Assembly: GCF_000235405.2 (NCBI RefSeq) | Contig: NC_017095.1 | Location: forward strand, 1,575,501-1,639,500 | Length of the DNA: 64,000 nucleotides | Origin: Fervidobacterium pennivorans DSM 9078 | GTDB lineage: Bacteria > Thermotogota > Thermotogae > Thermotogales > Fervidobacteriaceae | Direction of reading: 5' to 3' | Shown: positions 26,757 through 33,969 of the stretch, one piece after another | Layout: every line of letters begins with the position of its first letter | Position numbering within the stretch: position 1 is the first letter of the stretch | Made by a program: the position numbers and the translations under genes | Notes under the pieces: model-generated | What the model saw: only the letters and a program-made list of their open reading frames with translations | What the model was told of the DNA's origin: nothing | The model's database searches: none

Positions 26757-29237
26757 TTAATGATTAGCCAAAGAAATCTCTTCTTGTTCTTCCTCTTCGC
26801 GTTCAACTTTTCTTGTTTCGTCGTGCACCCATCTTACAACTATGTCCAGTTTTGGATAAAGCTGGTTGTAGTTGACAAGTATTGAATCGAAAAAGTCCTT
26901 AATAGCCTTTTTTGTTTCTGCGTCTTTTCGTTCCATGAGTCTTCCAACGTAGTAATACAATCTCCAGATTTTGAGTCGTTCTTTTGGTCTGTTTGCGAAT
27001 ACGTCTAATACGTGTAATAAGTTCTTGGTAACATCATATTTTTCAATGAGTTCTTGTAGTTTGTCTTTGAGCTCCTTGGCTTTATCAAACTCTTCCCAGC
27101 CCATACACCCCCTTAAGAAATACAATGCAGCTTTTTCTTTGCCATTGCGCTTGTAAGATTTCGCCTTCTCATCAAGTAATTCCCCTGCAATTGTCCCAAG
27201 TTTGTATACTGGATATTTCTTGCTTGGAGCTATAGCTATTGCCATTGAAATGGAAAGTTCGTCATTCTTTGAGAACTCGAAAAATTTCTTGCGTATAGTG
27301 TCAGCAAGCAGAGGGAGTTCATTCCAAGGGCCTAAAATCATAAAGTCGTCGCCACCAGAGTAAATAACATTACAGTTTTCGTATTCTTCCCTAACAAACC
27401 TCTCTAACACCACGCTGAAGAACATTTCTAATTCAGAAGATAATGTGGCAACGTATGAAATTGGAGCACTCTTAACATTTTGCCCAAAGGTTCCCGATAA
27501 AGATTTGAATATGCTTCCAAGATTGTCAACGTCACCTCGTAATATTGCCCATCGTTTTACTCCCTTTGATTCATCTGCTATCGTTTCAAGGTCGGCTACA
27601 ATTGGTTTATCATCTTTTCCAATGTATTTTCTTGAGACATAGCTTGCCATTTTTATAGGATACATCGCAGACATTGGGTCATATGTTCCTTCATGGCTTT
27701 TTTCTATTGCGTAAGCAAGCTTGTTAGGTTCATTGTCAAATTTTAATTCAAAGCCAAAGCTTCTGAAAACGTCAAAAACATCTCTTGGCTTTCGGGTAAT
27801 TTCTGGAATTGGTTCGATAGTGAGATACTTACTGTTTGCCAAATTATATCCAACTTCTACAAACGATTCGCAAAATTCACATTCATATTCATCAGAGCCA
27901 ACCTGATCCATCCTTCTACCACAATATGGACATCTTGGACCTGAGAAATCTTCGGGCAAGAACATCTCCAAATCGACAACCGTTGCGAATTTTTTGTTTT
28001 TCTTCTGTTCTAATAATCTTGCTAATTCATCATGAACATCGAAGTTTAGAAGCCTAGAGAAGTTGATTTTGATACCACCAAGTAAGACAGAGAGGTCCAG
28101 ACCGAACGCATTGTAAATCTTTTTATCAATTTCGTTCTGGTATTCACCAAGCCTATCAATAGTGCTTGCCGGGACGAGCAGATAGAAATGTCCACCACCA
28201 CAATAAAGGATGTTGGAATTGTAAAGCCCTTCTTTTCTCACAATGTACTTTGCTATAATTTCGGCAAGATAAGCTATGAAGAACGAACGTGCACGCAGTT
28301 TTTTAAGCCCGTTTTTGATTGATGTTTTGTAGATGAAGTCTTGTATACCGGAGATATCGCCTTTGATGACTCCGAAAAGTTCTGGGTCGTCGCTTGCTGG
28401 AACATTCTGATTGTTCTGAAGTCTCCTCACTAAATCTTCAATTCGAGAAAGCTCACTGGAAGCATAAACAAATCGGTCGTTTTGCTTTTCGAAAAGTTTA
28501 TCCCCAAGTTGTGCGTACAAAGCAACGGCGATTGCGGCAGTTGAAGAGGCATGTGAGAAGAGTGATATATCTGGTTCGCTGTAGTAAAATGCAGACGGAA
28601 CTGTTGAGGTGTATTCTTTGAGTAAGTAATAAAGCCTTTCGTAAACTCCTTCTGGATTTTCTTTCCAAAGATTCTCTAAATCACTATCTTTTAGAAGAGG
28701 TTCAAATTCTTTCCAAAGTTTTTCGTAGTGTTCTTCAGGAGTCCCTGTGAATTCTCCTGGCTGCTTTACGGACTCTGCTAATGAGAATCGTGAGAGAGGT
28801 CTGTAGTAATCTTCTTTTTGTCGGTTAGCTAAAGATACTCTGGAAATAATCGACTTCATGTATTTTATTTTTTCATCTTCAGGAACGCTGTAGTCGGTAC
28901 GTTCATTTGAAGAAATTCTGTCGGCTATTGAGACTATCTTTGTCAGAATTTCGTATTCACTTACAAGATTCTGGAGATTATCATGGTGTTTGCTTATTAT
29001 CGTTGAAACATCTTCGCGGTATGGCAACTTAGAATTCTTGTATATGTAGGCGCCAACAAATTGGTGGGCCAGCCCTGAGCTTGCAGTCTTGATTTCGTAG
29101 TTATATTCTTTCTTAATTGCCGATCTCAACTCTTCGCTCATCTTCCCTCTTTGTCTGAATTTACCTATATCGTGAAACAGACTTGCTAAATAAAGTACAT
29201 CTTTCCATTTCTTATTCCCTTGTCCATTCACAGGCAT
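26757..29237 (-). CDS. csm1: Type III-A Cas10 (Csm1), cyclic oligoadenylate synthase and HD nuclease
   Basis: Csm1 is the target-activated large subunit. The product (826 aa) has an N-terminal HD domain with LFHDIGKF (H22, D23) and a later HHDN motif. It has a zinc ribbon (CPYC ... CEFC, about residues 436-456), and a palm domain with YSGGDDFMILG, GGDD at about 628-631. HD implies ssDNA cleavage and GGDD implies cyclic oligoadenylate synthesis, both triggered by target RNA. I chose the ATG at 29237, which has GGGGGTG five bases upstream; an ATG 21 bases earlier overlaps the end of cas1 and is possible. Confidence 0.96.
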   Translation of the reverse strand: MPVNGQGNKKWKDVLYLASLFHDIGKFRQRGKMSEELRSAIKKEYNYEIKTASSGLAHQFVGAYIYKNSKLPYREDVSTIISKHHDNLQNLVSEYEILTKIVSIADRISSNERTDYSVPEDEKIKYMKSIISRVSLANRQKEDYYRPLSRFSLAESVKQPGEFTGTPEEHYEKLWKEFEPLLKDSDLENLWKENPEGVYERLYYLLKEYTSTVPSAFYYSEPDISLFSHASSTAAIAVALYAQLGDKLFEKQNDRFVYASSELSRIEDLVRRLQNNQNVPASDDPELFGVIKGDISGIQDFIYKTSIKNGLKKLRARSFFIAYLAEIIAKYIVRKEGLYNSNILYCGGGHFYLLVPASTIDRLGEYQNEIDKKIYNAFGLDLSVLLGGIKINFSRLLNFDVHDELARLLEQKKNKKFATVVDLEMFLPEDFSGPRCPYCGRRMDQVGSDEYECEFCESFVEVGYNLANSKYLTIEPIPEITRKPRDVFDVFRSFGFELKFDNEPNKLAYAIEKSHEGTYDPMSAMYPIKMASYVSRKYIGKDDKPIVADLETIADESKGVKRWAILRGDVDNLGSIFKSLSGTFGQNVKSAPISYVATLSSELEMFFSVVLERFVREEYENCNVIYSGGDDFMILGPWNELPLLADTIRKKFFEFSKNDELSISMAIAIAPSKKYPVYKLGTIAGELLDEKAKSYKRNGKEKAALYFLRGCMGWEEFDKAKELKDKLQELIEKYDVTKNLLHVLDVFANRPKERLKIWRLYYYVGRLMERKDAETKKAIKDFFDSILVNYNQLYPKLDIVVRWVHDETRKVEREEEEQEEISLANH

Positions 29238-29251
29238 ATATACACCCCCAT

Positions 29252-30241
29252 TTACCATCGGAAAGCAGTGTAAGCCTCTTCCTCTCGTAAGTGTCTAATT
29301 AGTTTGTAGCATTCATATCTTATCGCCGTTTTGTAAGACATTTTTTGTCCATTGCCGTAATCAAATGTTTCCTCAAGTCCGTTCTCAAATTCCTTTATGA
29401 ACTTCTTTTTACCGTTTTCGTTTAAATATACACCCCCTTCAACTTGCCGGAAGTCTTCCTTTTTTATCATTGACTTGTTAACCATATTCAGAATAACTCT
29501 GTCAACAAGAATGGGTTTAAATATTTCAGAGATATCAAGTTGTAAAGAAAACTTTCTTTTGTTTGGTTCGTGTAGAAAACTGATAGATGGTTCCAAGGAA
29601 GTCTTAAAGATTTCTGACAGAACTACGTTATACAAAAGCGTATTGCCAAAGCTAATAAGTGCATTGATTTCATCTGCTGGAGGTCTCATAGTTCGTTCCT
29701 CAAACTTGAAGCCCTTACTCTCAAATATCTTTCCTAACGCCTCGTAGTAAATCTTTCTTATGTTTCCTTCTATTGCCATTAATGCAGCAATAGTTTCTTG
29801 GCGATAATACGTTTTTTTCAAAGACTCAATTTTTGATATATTCTCTTGAATCTGTGAATATTTATCCACATAACGTTTAATCAAAGACATCATGTTATCT
29901 GCTACTCCAAGCAGTATTTCACGAGCTATAACAATACGCTTTTCCAAGTCTTGATAGTGTTGGAATTGCAGTATCAACATTTCTCCAGTTTTGTTAGTTT
30001 CGACGGGATAAAAACATCCAACATATTCGCCGTTGTAATTGTAGAAAAACACTGGCACTTGAGAATTCGAAAATAGTTCAAGCGTTTTCTTATTAAGCTC
30101 AACTTCCGAAAAAACCATAAGACATGAAACATTTTTTAAAGGAACGTATACTGGCTTTTCCGTTTCAGATTTTGGTTCTATGTACAAAGCAGAACTCTTT
30201 TTTCTAAGATATGCATCTTTAAAAATGTAAACTGTTTGCAT
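29252..30241 (-). CDS. cas1: CRISPR integrase Cas1
   Basis: Cas1 is the metal-dependent integrase that inserts spacers at the leader end. The product (329 aa) has the beta-rich N-terminal domain and the helical catalytic domain, with Glu158 (LMAIEGNIRK), His224 (SFLHEPN) and Asp236/Glu239 (LQLDISEIFKP). These are the expected metal ligands. The ATG at 30241 has GGGGGG upstream. It is the first gene of the csm operon, about 75 bp after the IS110 transposase frame ends. No reverse transcriptase domain is fused. Confidence 0.96.
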   Translation of the reverse strand: MQTVYIFKDAYLRKKSSALYIEPKSETEKPVYVPLKNVSCLMVFSEVELNKKTLELFSNSQVPVFFYNYNGEYVGCFYPVETNKTGEMLILQFQHYQDLEKRIVIAREILLGVADNMMSLIKRYVDKYSQIQENISKIESLKKTYYRQETIAALMAIEGNIRKIYYEALGKIFESKGFKFEERTMRPPADEINALISFGNTLLYNVVLSEIFKTSLEPSISFLHEPNKRKFSLQLDISEIFKPILVDRVILNMVNKSMIKKEDFRQVEGGVYLNENGKKKFIKEFENGLEETFDYGNGQKMSYKTAIRYECYKLIRHLREEEAYTAFRW

Positions 30242-30316
30242 CTTTATCCCCCCTGGAGAGGATTTCTGAAGCGGTCCAATTAAAAAACGGGGATACCCAG
30301 TAAAATCTGACAGGAG

Positions 30317-31530
30317 TCAACTATGTAAAATTAAATTTTGAGTAGAAGACGAAAATGTATGATCGATGTTGAATTTCTCGCGCTTTTTCATCATAGCAAA
30401 TATCGTCCTTAGCAATTTGTGCGCTACACTCATCATCGCTTTTTTGTATACTAACCCTTGCGCTCGTTTTCTTTGAAAATATGCTTTAAAATATTCGTTG
30501 TGTCTCACTACATTCACACTCATCAGCCAAATTATTCGTCTCAGGTGGGCATTGCCCCTTTTGGATATGCGGCTCATTTGTGTCTGCCTGATTCATCTAC
30601 GCTTGGGTCAAGCCCACAATAGGCAATTAGTTTTTTGTATGTGCTAAATCTTGAAATATCGCCAACTTCGGCAAGAAAATACAGTGCGCTATTTTCACCA
30701 ATTCCGTCAATGGACGTGAGTATTTCAACATCTTGATTAAGCGAAGCACATTTGCAATATTCTTTGAGCATCTCATCAAACTCATTAAGTTGCTCTTGTA
30801 AAAATCGAAGTTCCTTGATAGTTTGAATAAGAATCTTCTCTTTCACTGGCCAATACTGAGCGATGGAGTTGTTAGCAAGCTCTTTAAGAGTTTCTGGAGT
30901 AAGTTTTAACTTTCTACCGATTGTTTTTGAAAAGAAAACACGTAAAGAATCAATGGAGGCTTTTTGGATAGCTTTAGCAGAAGGGAAAGAAGAAAGCAAA
31001 TCCAAGATAGCATCATTGTAGATGTTGGTCACTTTTTCAAGTTCAGGGAAGAGGAGAGAAAGAAGCTTTTCGATGTCGTTTTTGACTCTTGAGATTTGAT
31101 GAGTGATGCTTTCCTTTTTCCTTGCAATATCCCGAAAATCTGAGTTGAGGAAAGAAGAAGTAGGAAGAATGTGATGGGTATAGAAGATGGTAAGAGCAAT
31201 AGAGCGAGCATCGATTTTGTCAGTTTTAGTTTTCCTAAGCCCAACGGGAAGAGATTTGTTAACAAGCAAAGGATTAAGAACGACACAAGAGAAATCATTG
31301 AGAGAGAGGAAAGAAAGAAGGTTAAGATGGTAACAGCCAGTAGACTCCATAGCGATAAGGACAGAAGACTTAGGGAAAACGGAGAGCTTTTGAACAAAGG
31401 AGGAAAACCCTTGTTTGGACATATCGAAAGCAGATTCGAAGATGATAGAATTAGGATTTTGGATAGCACAGGCGTTGAACTTATGCTTGGAGATGTCAAT
31501 ACCGACAAAGATGGAGAAGTTTTGAGACAT
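30317..31530 (-). pseudogene. IS110 transposase, split by a one-base deletion
   Basis: IS110 transposases join a DEDD RuvC-like domain to a C-terminal serine domain. The first frame (31530-30574) begins MSQNFSIFVGIDISKHKF with the first Asp and has KTDKIDARSIAL near residue 105 and the SIDGIGENSALYFLAEVG motif. It ends at SGRHK plus TGA. The second frame (30577-30317) continues with MSRISKRGNAHLRRIIWLMS, the normal continuation with the Ser region. Adding one A to the AAA at the junction restores a single 400-residue frame. The start ATG at 31530 has GGAGG seven bases upstream. I read it as a recent inactivating deletion or a sequencing error. Confidence 0.8.
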
Positions 31531-31700
31531 ACTAAAACCTCCTTTCGATTGAATAGGTTAAAAGGCGAGGGCAGGGGCCTGCTGAACCAAACCTCCAGTG
31601 TGACGAGGGTTAAAAACCCAACCAACTTATCATGGTTAAAGGCAGGCGACAGACTCCCGTAATGGCTTGAAAGCCAAGGGACACTAAGTCGTCCTGCCCT
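31531..31700 (-). ncRNA. Candidate IS110 bridge RNA
   Basis: IS110-group elements carry a non-coding bridge RNA upstream of the transposase that pairs with target and donor DNA. This 170-bp segment has no gene and folds well by eye. An outer 10-bp stem pairs GGCAGG-CGAC (31641-31650) with GTCG-T-CCTGCC (31688-31698, one bulge) and encloses a 6-bp hairpin TGGCTT..AAGCCA (31663-31676). A separate GGGTT-AAA-AACCC hairpin is at 31607-31619, and GCAGGGGCCTGC is at 31571-31582. The guide loops are not assigned. Confidence 0.55.
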
Positions 31701-31759
31701 GCCTATTTTTTGACTAAAATATTTATACCATACTTTTACGTAGGAGGGAAATAAGCTTT

Positions 31760-33256
31760 CTATCTCAAAATCTCGTTTATATCTAACACAGGAACATACC
31801 CTGCCTTTTTTGTTTTTCCACCCTTGAAGTAATTGTAAATCTTCCCTGGTACAAAATCTCCTAAAGCCATTCCAAAACCAAAAGCAATCGGGACAGGACA
31901 ACTTAAAAATATATGGAGTTCGTCGTAGTAAAAGTCGGTGCGTACTATTTGTGTAATTGAAAACAACTCGGAAATAATTTTTTTCCAATCTCCAAGAGGT
32001 ATATTACCTGAAGCTTCCATATTCTTTGGCATTACATGGATGATAAACCCATCTGAGATATTTTCTTTCGCATATTCTTTAACAGAAGATAACAATTTAT
32101 GTGAAGCCAATTCGATAGCTAATATAGCTTTTCGTTTGTTTGTACTATATTCCAAAACTTCATATGTAAGTTCTTGCAACATCTCCTTGGACCTCGTAAC
32201 AGTTTTTATTAACCTTAGATTTTGTTCTGTGGTTAAATTAAGAACAGGAAAGTAATCACCTTGATAATGATAAACTACGAGCTTGTCCTTCGCACCCAAA
32301 GCTATCCCAAGTCCGAGAGCAAACGCTGCAGGACCATTAATTGCTATATGCGGTATGCCTGAGTTATCTATCACATTTCTAATAATCCCATAAGACTTTT
32401 CAATATGCTCATAAAACTCATCTTCTGAAAGTTCTCTGTTAACTGAATAAGTAAGTGGAGCTCGGTATATTCTCTCAAACAAGTTACAATTTGACTCACA
32501 GTCTTTGCCTGAGAATGCTAAAACTCTTTCTTTCAACCTTTTCCACAAGCTTTCAATGTCTTGCGGTTTTGATGAAAATCTTAGCAATATAGGTATATGA
32601 AACTCTTTCTCATTCAAAAAATCAATAATTTCTCTTATGTAAGATACATTAATGTAGGAAATCAGTCCAATGTTGTTTTTATTGCAGTATGCTAATTTCT
32701 CGTCAAAGTTTTCGACTTTTAAAATCTTTCCATCTTCTGCCACTCGGCCAGTAAAAGCCAAATTTTCTGGTATGTGGTCTACAAGACGACCTACAGCAAC
32801 TGCCAATTCAAAAGATTCACCTACAAAACCTCTGTCGAAAAGCACAGATATTTTGGCATTGATTTTCTTTTCGAGAACTGCCAAAATATCACTGACTTCT
32901 GGATTATTGCTAAACGAAAAATCAACTTTGAACACAAGACATCTTGCTAAAGTCACTTTATCAGCTTCGACGACAGGAAATTTTACCTCTACAAATTTGG
33001 ACCAAACCAGCAAGTACGCCTCTTCTTTTTTAAGACCTAACGAGCCGTATTCTGTTATTAAAAGGTTAATAGCATGCTCTTTATAATTTTGCGAAAGCAA
33101 GAACTTGAAGATTTCGTAAACAATAAGCTTTCGTTGGGGTATATCCTTATCAAGTCGTGATAGGTCTACGGGTATCTCTCCTAAACTAATCTCACCTTTT
33201 TTTACAAAATCAAGATATTTTAAAACATCGTTTTTCAAGAGATTAGAATACGCCAC
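31760..33256 (-). CDS. calpL: Lon-SAVED protease, CalpL-like cyclic oligoadenylate effector
   Basis: The central part (about residues 105-215) reads as a Lon protease domain: VGESFELAVAVGRL with Ser148, ENLAFTGRVAEDGKILKV, and FDEKLAY with Lys187. The spacing (39) is close to the Ser-Lys dyad of bacterial Lon (43). The C-terminal half has two SAVED-like repeats: HIAINGPAAFALGLGIALG followed by a Tyr-rich strand, and LHIFLSCPVPIAFGFGMALG followed by YNYFKGG and YVPVLDI. SAVED domains bind cyclic oligonucleotides. The known CalpL is membrane-anchored; here the first 100 residues are hydrophilic and I see no membrane segment. The start is GTG at 33256 with GGGAGG eight bases upstream. An IS110 element follows and separates it from cas1. 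Confidence 0.78.
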   Translation of the reverse strand: MAYSNLLKNDVLKYLDFVKKGEISLGEIPVDLSRLDKDIPQRKLIVYEIFKFLLSQNYKEHAINLLITEYGSLGLKKEEAYLLVWSKFVEVKFPVVEADKVTLARCLVFKVDFSFSNNPEVSDILAVLEKKINAKISVLFDRGFVGESFELAVAVGRLVDHIPENLAFTGRVAEDGKILKVENFDEKLAYCNKNNIGLISYINVSYIREIIDFLNEKEFHIPILLRFSSKPQDIESLWKRLKERVLAFSGKDCESNCNLFERIYRAPLTYSVNRELSEDEFYEHIEKSYGIIRNVIDNSGIPHIAINGPAAFALGLGIALGAKDKLVVYHYQGDYFPVLNLTTEQNLRLIKTVTRSKEMLQELTYEVLEYSTNKRKAILAIELASHKLLSSVKEYAKENISDGFIIHVMPKNMEASGNIPLGDWKKIISELFSITQIVRTDFYYDELHIFLSCPVPIAFGFGMALGDFVPGKIYNYFKGGKTKKAGYVPVLDINEILR

Positions 33257-33549
33257 GACAGAATCCTCCCAACTTGCACTTATTAAAGTTCTTAATGTGT
33301 AACTATAGTTTGAAGTAATTTTGATAATCCTTATATTTATTATATCATATTTGCCAAATATCCCGCCAACAAAAAAAGCGAAATTTAAAGACGAATTTTA
33401 GAGCTTCCTAGATAACATCGCTGTTAATCAAGAAAATCATAACAATTTATGTTGAATTTGAAATTAAATCATTCCGCACCACAAATAGTCCACACACCTC
33501 TCAAATAGAATACCAGCTTTAAGTCGCTATCATTTCTTCCGTTTTGTTA
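33257..33549. promoter_or_regulatory. Upstream region of the Lon-SAVED gene
   Basis: On the minus strand a TATAAT sits about 95 bp before the GTG start (33342-33347 region), with no strong -35 box at the right distance. The rest is AT-rich and holds no gene. It runs into the leader of array 3. Confidence 0.4.
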
Positions 33550-33969
33550 ATACATTATTTATCTATACATCACCTATTTGTTACCTGATTTTTTCTTCTC
33601 ATCTGTAATTTTTCTTATCCAACACTTAATTCAGATTTTTTATTTCATACCAGCTTTTTTAGCCATTATACATCAAATAATAAAATTTTATTAACTCCAA
33701 AACAATCTTTCTGCAATCTTTTTAAACCCTCTTTTCCCGTTTTTACTTCATATTTTATTAATATTTTTTCAAAATCCTCATAAATACATGCCGCATTTTC
33801 TGCCCTTTGTAACGATTATGTAAACTCACAAAAAATCACAGATTTTTCGGGGGATAGTTTCCATCTATGTTCAACCTAAATAGGCATAAATACGAGCTTT
33901 TTAATTTTTACAAATGTAACTGTCAAATTTAACAAAAATAATGGTATAATATCTATGAGGGTCTTACGA
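33550..33969 (+). promoter_or_regulatory. Leader of CRISPR array 3
   Basis: It is homologous to the leaders of arrays 1 and 2. TATAAT at 33945-33950, with TGTCAA about 18 bases upstream, gives a promoter starting just before the first repeat at 33970. The CGGGGGATAGTTTCCATC block near 33849-33866 holds a piece of the repeat end in reverse orientation. Confidence 0.85.

Larger units (their letters stand above)
30270..31740 (-). mobile_element. IS110-family element between calpL-like and cas1
   Basis: The whole gap between the Lon-SAVED gene and cas1 is taken up by an IS110-type transposase frame and a structured non-coding region upstream of it. IS110 elements have no clear terminal inverted repeats, so the exact ends cannot be set from one copy; the limits given are approximate (within about 30 bp). 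It lies in the same orientation as the genes around it and probably arrived between them. Confidence 0.75.

Noticed and set aside
29252-30241. Possible reverse transcriptase-Cas1 link because of the RNase H-like gene at 1-618
   Set aside because: Cas1 has no fused reverse transcriptase, none is seen in the window, and the RNase H-like gene lies 29 kb away.
31029-31988. 319-codon frame on the minus strand across the IS110 start and the protease gene end
   Set aside because: It overlaps two clear genes and the structured RNA in another frame and has low-complexity Ser/Leu composition.
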